A stretch of 63,166 bases of DNA from Branchiostoma floridae (lineage: Eukaryota; Chordata; Leptocardii; Amphioxiformes; Branchiostomatidae). The position numbers were made by a program, and so were the translations under genes. This document shows, piece by piece, positions 27,401 through 39,400 of this stretch (its first letter is position 1; every line of letters starts with the position of its first letter). The DNA lies in contig NC_049991.1 of the NCBI RefSeq assembly GCF_000003815.2, positions 19,962,974 through 20,026,139 of the forward strand, given 5' to 3'. The notes beneath the pieces are model-generated. The model was given only the letters and a program-made list of their open reading frames with translations. It was not told where the DNA came from and did not search any database.

Positions 27401-30400
27401 GAAGTCCTTCTGTTCTCCACCGGCCGCCTTACCACTGGAGTGATGGTGCTGCTTGTCCCCGGCGGGAAAGTGCCCAAAGACAGGAGCTGAAAGACAGCTA
27501 AGGTGGTCATGGCCAAGGTAGGGCACTGGTCCTTCTGGTTGAATCTCTTGCCGAGGTTCGTTCGTGAGTGAGTGGATGGATGTTTGGATTTTTTTAACCT
27601 TTGTTTGGGTGGGTAGTTTGGGTGAGTGAGTGAGTGGGTTTGTGAGTAAGTAACTGAGTTTGTGAGTGTGAGTGAGTTTGTGAGAGTGAGTTTGTGAGTG
27701 AGTTTGTGAGAGTGAGTTTGTGAGTGAGTTTGTGAGAGTGAGTTTGTGAGTGAGTGAGAGTGAGTGAGTGAGTGGGTGGTGGGTGGATGGATGGGTGAGC
27801 GAGTGAGCAGGCAAGCGACTGAGTCAGTGAGTAACAAGTTTCATTTTTTCCACTTTATGCACAGGTTGATAATGTTGAGGACAGCCTGACTCTAACTTGT
27901 TTGTTTGTTTGTTTGTTTGTTTGTGTCCAGGTTGATGACTTCCTGAACCAGCTGGTGAACTATGACAAGGAGAACGTGCATGAGAACTGCCAGAAGGCCA
28001 TCCAGCCGTACTTGGCCGACAAGGAGTTTGATCCTGACTTCATCCGGGCCAAGTCACAGGCTGCTGCAGGTACGTTTTCCATTTGTTCTAGGCTTTTCTT
28101 CTTTTAAAGTGAGTGAGTGAGTGAGAGAGTGAGTGAGTGGATGGGTGAGTAGGCCTGTCAGAAGGCCATCCAGCCGTACTTGGCCAACAAGGAGTTTGAT
28201 CCTGACAATATCCGGGCCTGCGCTTACGTTTTCTGTTTGTTTCAACATAACTTTCTATTATTGTGCTTCACTGAGTAAGTACCATGAGTAAGATCTTCTG
28301 TGGGGCATTGGATGTATTTTGATTGATCAGACACATCTAAGGGCACTCAGACGTTCCCAGGCACTCTTTTTGTTTCTTTTCTAAGAGTTTGCTCAGTGCA
28401 AAGCCACATGAAGCATTTCTGGGTGCTGAACCTGTGCTCACTGGAGCAGCATCTCTTCTCCCTAAGTCAGAAACATTTATTGAACAATGTGCTGGATTCT
28501 TTAACTTTTGAAGGTCCAGTAACTGTTGTCCTCTAACAATGAACACAGTTGACTTTTTGTATAGGTTAATATCTTTGATGCATGTTAAGGCATCTTTAAC
28601 GTTTGAAGGTCCAGTAACTGTTGTCCTCTAACAATGAACACAGTTGACTTTTTGTTTAGGTTAATATCTTTGATGCATGTTAAGGCATTGTTGATGCTTC
28701 CTGGTTCTCAATGAATTTTCCGCAGCCCATAGAAAGGGGTTACAATATCAAGTCAATAATCTTGTCATTCAATTATTTATTCATTCACTCATTCATCCAT
28801 TCACTCCCTCCCTTCTCCTTCCAGGTCTGTGTGCGTGGGTGATCAACATCATGAGGTTCTACGAAGTTTACTGCGATGTCGAGCCGAAGCGTATCGCCCT
28901 GAATCAGGCCAACGCTGAGCTGGCGGCCGCACAGGACAAACTCGCCACCATCAAGGCCAAGATCAAGGTGGGTTTCAGTAAAGGGAAGGAAAGTGATCTA
29001 GATCTAGTTTTAGCTCACTGAAGAGCTGGTCTTCCATTGCATGGTTGTGACAGAGAGGACAGACGTCTCTGTCACCACTTGAAACACTCCAATCCAAATT
29101 CATTCATTCGTTCATTTTTTCATTCATTCATTCATTCATTCATTCAGTCAGTCAGTCTTTAATTCATTCATTCATTCAGTCAGTCATTCGATCAGTTTTC
29201 GATTCTATCCATCCATACATTGTACATCTATCCATCCACTCACCCATCCACCACAAATCCATACATCCATGGATTCATTCATCCATAGATTCATTCATTC
29301 ATTCATTCATTCATTCATTCATTCATTCATTCATTCATTCAATCATTCACTTGCTCACTCATGTCTTCATTTATGTCATGTTAGGAACTGGACGCTAACC
29401 TGGCTGAGCTGACGGCAGCGTTTGAGAAGGCCACAGCCGAGAAGCTTCGCTGTCAAGAGGAGGCAGAGAGTACACAGAGGACCATCTCTCTCGCTAACAG
29501 GTAAACAAACTAGAAATTTTGTACTGAACAGAGAGGTGTCTGTACACAGCACTAGACACAGTGCACAAAAGTCAACTGTCCCTAGATTATAATAGTTTTT
29601 CCTGACCAGTAAGGTTAACTCATTTAATCTTCGACTTAATACAGTCACTGGTTGGCGGCCTTAAGTCTGAGAATGTGCGGTGGGCGGAGTCAGTGGCCCA
29701 GTTTAATCCATACTTACTGTAAACGACATCTGTCCTTTTCATGACCAGTAAAAGCTAGAAGAACTAGATCCATTTGCCCCACATAAAAGTCAGGGATAAA
29801 CAAGTCCACTAGCCCTATTGTCCAGGGCAAGTGAAAGTGCTGTTCGGGCAAGTGCATGTCCTACCCCACTTGTCACCCGGGCAAGTAAGATTTTTCCATT
29901 GATTTTAGTGCAATTTTGATATACTTGTTACTTTTTACAGTCAGGACATCAAGCAATTGTCTACAGAGAATTCCATTGCTGGAAGTGAAAATGCATATAC
30001 TAGTAACAGTGACATTTGAATTTTGGGCAAGTGAAAAATTGGTTCGGGCAAGTACATTTTTGATGTGCTTGCCCGATAGGACAAGTGGATTTTAGAAAAC
30101 TTGTTCAACCCTGAAAGTGCCTCCAATGAAGGCACCCCGGTGACTTATAACTTTCCAATAAACTTACATTTTTTGTAACTCAGTTCACCTCTTGTCTGTG
30201 TAACACAAACTCTGCTATCTGGACTGTAACTGGCCCCCCCCTTTCACATGGCTGACCCAAAAAGCGACAGTGGATGCCGAGCGGGCTGCTATAAGCAAGA
30301 TTTAATCAGGCTAATTTCACTTCCAACTTTTTACAGGCTTGTTGGCGGCCTTGCGTCAGAGAACGTGCGTTGGGCGGAGTCTGTGGCCCAGTTCAAGGAG

Positions 30401-33400
30401 CAGGAGAAGATGCTGGTGGGAGACGTCTTGCTCATCACTGCCTTCGTCTCGTACGTCGGCTGCTTCACCAAGAAGTACCGCACGGACCTCATGGACGAGC
30501 GCTGGCTCCCCTTCATGAAGGGGCTGAAGGTACATGACGTATATATATACGTAGTTATCATTTTAAGAATCATAGTTTAATCAAGAAGTGTCAATGAAAG
30601 TTAAACATCCAGTAAGATACGCCAAAAAGCAGTTACTCAAGCAACTGGATCAATATGATTTTGGAAATGGTCAGACGTTTCAGATGGCGTCCACCATCTT
30701 TCGTCAGTGACGCTTAAGCGACCTGGGAGAAACTGATCTTTTGTATCCTAACTATGAATACAACATAGCCGATGAAGACAAGTTTGGATGTCCATTATAG
30801 GATTCAGCCTTCTCAACGGCTGCCAGGAGGCATGTAAAACTTTTTCTTAAATAAACAGTCTACTACCACAAGGTATGGCAGGAAAAGCTTTCTGTTTGCT
30901 AAAGCACCTTTCCCCCAAACTCCTGGTTTAAGTTTGATGTTTGTTAAGAAAGTGATCTTGATCCAGTTGTAGCTCACTGAAGAGCTAGTCTTCCGCTGGT
31001 CGTGACAGAGAGGACATTTTGTACTAGGGAAGTTCCCCTAGGTCTTCTCGACAAGCACAATGAACAGTGGAACAAGGCTTAATGTCCCAGTGGGAGGGCC
31101 ACTAACCACAGGACTATGCATGCTAGATCCATGTCTTTTGCTAAATGAAGCTACAGTACTGAAGGAAGTTGCTAGGTGAAATGTTACAAAAAAGTTTCAT
31201 CTCGTCCCTCCTAGGTGCCCCATCCTAAGGTATCCATATTTTTATCTTGCTCAATGAAACAAGGTACGGCAGAGAAATGTTTCTGTTTTGCTGAAACACC
31301 TTTCCTCAAACACCTGGTTTATGTTAAACTTTGATGTTTGTTATCTGATATTATCATATAGCCAGGTGCCGCGGACCAATCAGAAGGCCTCGTTCCACGT
31401 TGGTTATGACGCCGCACCACGTAGATTCGGGCCAGGCAGGTGGGTATCGCTCCCCTGATTGGTCAGAATGAATCGACACCGGCACCGGTGTCGATNNNNN
31501 NNNNNNNNNNNNNNNNNNNNNNNNNNNNNNNNNNNNNNNNNNNNNNNNNNNNNNNNNNNNNNNNNNNNNNNNNNNNNNNNNNNNNNNNNNNNNNNNNNNN
31601 NNNNNNNNNNNNNNNNNNNNNNNNNNNNNNNNNNNNNNNNNNNNNNNNNNNNNNNNNNNNNNNNNNNACTTCCTGGGGACGCCAGCTTGACCTTCAGATC
31701 TTCCACCTGGGGAGAGTACGAATTACAGGTGAGTATCGGTCCAGAGGTTTCAGGTACAGATCAGTCCAGGTTTAGAGGATCAGGTCCAGGTCTGGATCTG
31801 AACCTGATTGTTTGGGAACGGGCCATACTCAAAAAAAGGTTCATTTCACTGTAAGAAATCTGTTTCTTCTGCTTGAGCTCTACTTCCTGGGAGGCGAGCT
31901 TTGCCTTCAGATCATCCACCTGGGGAGAGTAGGGACCTGGGGAGAGTAGGGACGTGTGAGTGAGGGAATGACATTATGATCCGAAAGAATAACCTAACTA
32001 GAAGGATGGTATGGAGGATATTGAATCTGACCAGGGATTATCTCACCATATACACCTCGGGCCGGGGCATTAACCCTTTATTACAACATTCACAAGGAAA
32101 ACTCTATGTTGAACTTCCTGTTCCCTAAATGTCAGCAAATACTGTAACTGAAAAGCCGGGGTTGTCTTTTTCCAGATACTATTAGATTGTCAGACTCAAA
32201 ACATTTGCGGTAAGGCAATCAGGACTCAGTTCAGCTTAAGGGTCTAGGATATCATTTACATTTTAATTCTTGATTTGTTAGATCTTAGCAACTTTAGCAG
32301 TCACCATTCAATCACTAAATTTCATTTGCAAATTGCAATTATTTGATCACTGCTGTGATAAGGCCAGCAAGAACCTTGTGAGGGCTGGGACCGAAGGTGA
32401 TGCGGAATACACCGTGTTGTATTTTATTTATGTCATACCCACCTGAAAAAACCCATGTTTTGATGCGAAATGCGCCAGAAGTTGAACAAATTTGGTGCCC
32501 TCGAACAAAAAGTGTTGCAACAGCATTGTTCCAACGTCCGAATCAGGTATTCGAATTGCCAACCGTGCCACACTCGGCCCGCTCGAAATGGTTTGATTTG
32601 CTCAAAGAAAGCCTGTGTGATTTGCCTTTCGAACCTGTACGATACGGAAGTTATGGCCCGGTCCGGAACACCGGTATCGAACGTTTTTGCGTCACAGGTA
32701 CATGTATGACATAAAATTAATTACCGTTATGTTACATGAAAGTTTCCTCTTGCTCCTCCCAGGTGCCCATCCCCATCACCCCGGAGCTCGACCCACTCTC
32801 CATGCTGACGGACGACGCGGACATCGCCAGCTGGAACAACGAGGGGTTGCCTAGCGACCGCATGTCCACGGAGAACGCCACCATCCTGTCGAACTGCGAG
32901 CGCTGGCCGCTCATGATCGACCCCCAGCTCCAGGGCATCAAGTGGATCAAGCAGAAGTATGGGGCCGACCTGAAGGTGGTCCGGCTAGGACAGAGAGGGT
33001 GAGTTAGGTTGAGTTAGGTTCAGATCGTTTGTTTTTGATAAGAAGCTGCTTTTATACTCAAAACAAAGATCGAAAGAAATATAGAATAAGCTGCTAGGGG
33101 GCCAAAAATCTAATCGTTTCAAGGTCTTATCGAGACCGACATGTACCTGCAGTTTGCACATACCAAATATCAATATAGAATACAACACAGTGTATTCCGT
33201 ATCACGACCGCGGGTCGGATCGCCCGACCCATGTTTTGATCCGAAATGCGCCAGAAGTTGAACAAATGTGTTTCCCTTGAAAAAAAAGCGTTGCAACAGT
33301 AATGTTTCAACGTCCGAATCAGGTATTCGAACTTTCGATGGCGCCGTACTCGGTCCACTCGAAACAGTTTGATTTATTTGAATGGAGCCCGTTTGATAAG

Positions 33401-36400
33401 CCCGGGCCGTACAGAAAGTTATCAGCCGGTCTGGAACACCCGTATCGAACGTTTTCGCGTCACAGGTATGACATAAAATTTAATACAGTCCATCCAGGCC
33501 GTCTTGACTTATACTGAGTAGTGTTCTTTCACATACATTATACAATACAAATGCTACCAAAAACATAACCTTCCTGGCAAGGGTAATTGATTAGTAAATC
33601 AAGCAGAAGTATGGTGCTGACCTGGACAGAGAGGGTGAGTTATGTTTTTTTTTTTTTTTTTTTTTTTCATTTATTGGTTTGGCCGTTCAGAACACACAGC
33701 CAGGGCTGTCCAACTAGCCTATGGCTATTGCAAAGGGCTAGCCCTGCTGACAAAAACAGAGACAATGCATTTGGACAGGAAACTTATCAATAACAATTTT
33801 CTAAGTTCATAAAGGATAGGAATGAAAACATTCATATAATACATAATGGAATATATAACATCACTGGTCAACAGCAATATTTGCAATGAGAGGTCAGGGT
33901 CTTTATATACACGTGTACAAAATGTATGACTATGCGTAAGTTATGTTTTAGATTATTAGTTGCAATTTACTTGCTTCAAGAGGAGTATAGAAAGTAGCAT
34001 ACTATTAGTCAAAACAAGTTAAAAGTGGATCAAGCAAAAGTATAGCACAACTGAAAACTAAATTAATGGTTTGACTAAAAAAGAGACTAAAAAAAGAAGA
34101 ATACAATGTATATGGTAAACAACTCTCAATAACAACTGTTCCCCTTCTGTATGCAAACTTTCAGCCTTGAAAACCTGCAGTGTTCAACTCAGTCTATGTT
34201 TTTCCATCAAGCTAGTTCATTGCCTAGAGTTTTCTGAAGTTCTGTTGACTCCGTAGTAGTCACTACTCATTGGAGTATACTAGCTGTCATACAAATGTAG
34301 ATCAATGTTGAACACTGTGAATGACTATTTTTGACTATTATTTGTATTAAAGTATAGCACAACTGATAAATTAATGGGATATATGAGAATTCTTGTGCAC
34401 AACCAAAATTTGACTTACTTGCTGACGTTTCGATGTCTGTCAGACATCTTCCTCAGAGCTTGTAACTGGAGTTCTGCTTCTCGCCGCTATATGTAGCCGA
34501 TGTAGGTGGCGCTTTTGCGGCGAGAAGAACGCTATCCCAAACGTGGCTCAGCTTGTACCCCCACTCGTCCTGGTTCATCACTGGGGCGGACTTCCTTATC
34601 CACACTGCTTCTTTAATCCAACGTATTCGTCTGTTGTCTTCTCGATCTATAACCTTGGCCCCCTCCCAGTCAATCACACAGTTCTTCCTTGCAGCATGGT
34701 CCGTGATTGCAGATTTCTTGTCTTCTTTCTGTGCTTGTCTTTTCTCATATATCCTATATTCTACCAACAAGATGAAATTATTTTCGGATGATAAATTAAT
34801 GGTTTGACTCAGAGACTAAAAAAAAGAAGAAAATATGGTGAACAACTCTCAATGACAACTGTTCCCCTTCTGTATGCAAACTTTCAGCCTTGAGAACGAG
34901 TGTGTTCACTTAAGACAGTGTCCTTGCACAAGTTATTTTTTTCACTGCTCATCAAGTTAAAGTATCAGGATATGATAGAGGCAGCCTTTATGACTAGTGC
35001 TGCGTATAGTTACTTGTTTTCTTCAGCTGGTGCTCTAAAGCCTCTTCTCTTCCATACATCCCCACAGTTACCTGGATGTGATTGAGCGTGCACTGTCTGA
35101 TGGAGACACAGTGCTGATAGAAAACCTGGAGGAAGAGACAGACCCGGTACTGGACCCTGTCCTGGGCAGGAACACCATCAAGAAGGGACGGTAAGGAGCT
35201 TTCTATTCTAATGCAAAGGGTTAGGGTTGGGTTAGGGTTGGGGTTAGGGTTAGGTTTAGGGTTAGGGTTAGGAGACCGACCCGGTACTAGACCCCGTACT
35301 GGGCAGGAACACCATCAAGGAGGGACGGTAGGAAGCTTTCTAGCCTTATCTGAAGGGTTAGGGTTGGGGTTGGGGTTGGGGTTGGGGTTGGGGTGAGAGT
35401 GAGGGTTAGTGTTGGGGTTGGGATTGGGGTTGGGGTTGGGGTTGAGGTTGAGGTTGAGGTTGAGGTTGGGGTTGAGGTTGGGGTTGGGGTTGGGAATGGG
35501 GTTGAGGATGGGGTTTGAGGTTGGGGTGNNNNNNNNNNNNNNNNNNNNNNNNNNNNNNNNNNNNNNNNNNNNNNNNNNNNNNNNNNNNNNNNNNNNNNNN
35601 NNNNNNNNNNNNNNNNNNNNNNNNNNNNGTACTGGGCAGGAACACCATCAAGAAGGGACGGTAAGGAGCTTTCTATTCTAATCCGAAGGATTAGGGTTGG
35701 GGTTGGGGTTGGGGTTGGGGTAGGGGTAGAGCTAGAGTTAGGGATAAGGTTGGGGTTGGGGTTAGGGTTAGGGAGGAGGAGACAGACCCAGTACTGGACC
35801 CTGTTCTGGGCAGGAACACCATCAAGAAGGGACGGTAAGGAGCTTTCTATTCTTATCCGAAGGGTTAGGGTTGGGGTTGGGGTTGGGGTAGAGCTAGGGT
35901 TAGGGATAGGGTTAGGATGAGGGGTAGGGGTAGAGCTAGAGTTAGGGATAGGGTTAGGACCTTTGTTAGTGTTAGGGTTAGGGTTAGGGTTAGGGTTGGG
36001 GTTAGGGAGGAGGAGACAGACCCGTACTGGACCCTGTTCTGGGCAGGAACACCATCAAGAAGGGACAGTAAGGAGCTTTCTATTCTAATGCAAAGGGTAG
36101 GGATAGGGGTAGGGATAGGGATAGGGTTATGATGAGGGGTACGGGTAGAGCTAGAGTTAGGGATAGGGATAAGGATAGGGTTAGGGTTAGGGTTAAGGTT
36201 ACGGTTCGGGTGAGAGTGAAGGTTAGGGTTAGGGATAGGGATACGGCCATGTGTCACAGTCATCAGGGCTAGCCAAAACTACATGCAAGGGACTGTCCAT
36301 GAAGGACGAAAAAGGTAGACAAGGGAAAAGATGGGAGGATGACCGCATAGAATGGACAGGCATGAAGGGTGGAGAAAAGTAACTGCCAAATCTTCTGTGT

Positions 36401-39400
36401 TGCCCCAACAGTCAAATAGTTTGACAAAGAGTCAGATGAATCCAGGGCTCGAAATACTGGGTGCATGTGCACCCAGGTGCACCCAAAATTGGAGCTGTGC
36501 ACCCAATTATTTTCTTAGGTTTATGTATGGAAAGATATCAAATATACTAGTATACATCATATTCTTGACATCTGAGTGTTAGAAAGGCAATAAAACTGTC
36601 TGTCATGGGACTTGTTTAAGAATTTGATAGCTTGTAACTAAGTTTTGTTATTAGGTTTTCTGACAACTACTTTCATTTAAATGGTGCACCCAAAATTTTT
36701 TTGGTGCACCCAATTTTTTAAGCTGGGTGCACCAGTGCACCTAATCCCAAAAATGAATTTCGAGCCCTGTGAATCTGAATATCAGATGAGATGATTTTTG
36801 CTTTCTTAACCCCGACAGTTACATCAAGATCGGAGACAAGGAGTGCGAGTACAACCCCAACTTCCGGCTGATCCTGCACACCAAGCTGGCCAACCCCCAC
36901 TACAAGCCTGAGATGCAGGCCCAGTCCACCCTCATCAACTTCACCGTCACCAGGGATGGCCTCGAGGACCAGCTGCTGGCTGAGGTCGTCAGGTGCGAGA
37001 GGCCGGATCTTGAGAGCCTCAAGGTAAATACATAACGCTAGTTCACCTTTATCCGCGGGGTAACCTATATCCGTTGTTTGGCAAAATAGTGTATTTAGGC
37101 GCATCAGTTCGACGGGTGGTAGTTTTAAACTGCAATGTACTGAAAATACTGAACTTTAAACTAACGTCCGTCAACGTGATATCCCCAAATACCGTGTTTT
37201 TAAAAGCAACGGATATAGGTTGCCCAACGGATAAAGGTGAACTAGCGTTAATGATTATTGTGCTTTTAATTTGAATTATTTTTTTTCTTTTCTGAATTCT
37301 AGAAATTGAGGATTTATATCCTGAAGCCAGATATCAATCACAATAACAATGAAGTTTATTGCATATTCATGCCCCATTGGGGCTAAATGCACTCAGTTTG
37401 GTACATAGAAAGTAATCGGAAAGCTGTACATATACTACAGTTTACATGCTTCTTCTCTCTTCTTAAAACATGCGTGGACGAGCTTACAGAGTTTTTCCAG
37501 TATATCGTAGTTAGATGATGACGTAAGGTATTTGAACAGATCTTCCTTCATTAGGTGCGCATATTTTTTACCTATATTAGTGGCATTAGCGAATACATTT
37601 CGCAGATCTTTGTACAGTGAACACTCTAGGACCCTGGTAAATAGATTAATTGTTGTGCTTTTGATATTTTCTTTTCGGAATTGGAAAGTTGAAGATTCGT
37701 AAATCCTAAGGCCAGATCTTGAGACCCTCAAGACTCTACTGGCAGAGTCTAAAGACATCACAATGTCATGCCCCAAACTGTGTAGCTCTCTCCTTGTATC
37801 CTCCTTGTGTACGTAAGGCGACACTGACTTGATTATATGGATGACTCCAAAACTAATGCGCGAGGGCAAAAAAAAAGAATAATCCAGCAGGAAAAAAATG
37901 CTTCTTAAAGGTAGTCTCAGGTGTAAACATCCAATTCTTTCCCAGGCATAGTTTGTCTTATGCCCACCTCTAGTAAGACTGTAGGAAACAATCCATGCCA
38001 TTTATAAAACAAATCAAACTTTATTTAATCAAACTTGGCAGTCAAAAATTCAGACTGAATTGTGCCGATTTTACAAATAAATTCCAACCATACTGCAAAT
38101 TCACTGCCAATTAAAATCAAAAGATAGGTGGAATACATTTCGTGTGTTTCACCATTTCAATGTTTTTCTTGCCAGTCTTGTTTAAAGAGGGAGACCAGGA
38201 ATGTGTTGCTGCATCTTATTGATCAGGGACGCTATTTGTCACATGTGGCCACAATTGTTTTTTATTAGATCAAGCGAAAATCAATGCACGCTGAGATGTC
38301 ATCTGTAAATTTTAGTCAGTGTAGCCCAAGAGTTAAATTTAACGTTTTTCGTTCCTCCCCTGCCAGAGCGAGCTAACGCATCAGCAGAACGAGTTCAAGA
38401 TCATGTTGAAGGGTCTGGAGGACAACTTTGCCCTCCATTGTGATAGAAAGTTTAATAAACAAATAAATAGATAAACAAAACGTTCTTCGTTCCTCCCCTG
38501 CCAGAGCGAGCTGACGCATCAGCAGAACGAGTTCAAGATCGTGTTGAAGGGTAACTTCGCCCTCCATTGTGATAGAAAGTTTAATAAACAAATAAATAAA
38601 TAAACAAAACATTTTTCGTTCCTCCCCTGCCAGAGCGAGCTAACGCATCAGCAGAACGAGTTCAAGATCGTGTTGAAGGGTCTTGAGGACAACCTGCTCT
38701 CCCGTCTGTCCTCCGCAGAGGGAAACTTCCTCGGAGACACCGCGCTGGTCGAGAACCTCGAGACGACCAAGCGTACGGCCGCCGAGATCGAGGTTAAGGT
38801 GGGTAGAAAATGTCTTCAGATAGATTGTTATTAGAAAATTAAAGTAATCTTGTCTCCAGGTTAAGATATTTTTCCAATACCTACTCATTGTTTAGGATCC
38901 CATGTTGTTGATTTTTGTTGTGAAATTTGATATTATCATTTTAATATTGAAAGGTGATTCGATCTCTACAACTGGTATGGATAAACATGCATATGTGAGA
39001 TTTGTCAGTGTGCACAATTTGATCGGTACTTGAGTGAACTGGCAAAACAAATCAATACCCTAGTGTACATCTAATTGGGAAATACACGGTTGATAACTTG
39101 AACATGTCAAAGTCATTCTAAGCGCATCAATTTCATGTTGTAGTCAGATATTTTGGAAAGGTGGTCCCAACAAGAAATTCCTGGACTCACATTTTTTTAT
39201 GTTGTTTTTTATGTCAGCACATATTCAACAAATTAAAAACAAATGATAATAATGTAATATACATCAAATTACTTAACAAAGAAATGAATCGAAATTATAG
39301 AATTATCTGTTAGCAAATACTGTAAATGCATTTTAAGTTCGCGGGGATTTAATTTTGCGGTAGCGGGAAAAAGGACTTTTCGCGGTGGATTTAAGTTCGC

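Noticed and set aside
27199-27837. 212-codon minus-strand frame rich in Thr, His, Ser and Leu
   Set aside because: Translation of the GAGT microsatellite and of antisense exon 22 copies.
35215-36246. Chromosome end or true telomere
   Set aside because: The gene continues in frame on both sides, so the repeats are interstitial.
35211-36263. Gly-Leu and Pro-Asn repeat proteins on both strands
   Set aside because: Translations of telomere-like hexamers; partly across N.
37707-37731. 25-base match to the exon 29 end inside the LINE-like frame
   Set aside because: Similar to the other exon-end copies, but it lies in coding sequence of the putative element and may be chance.
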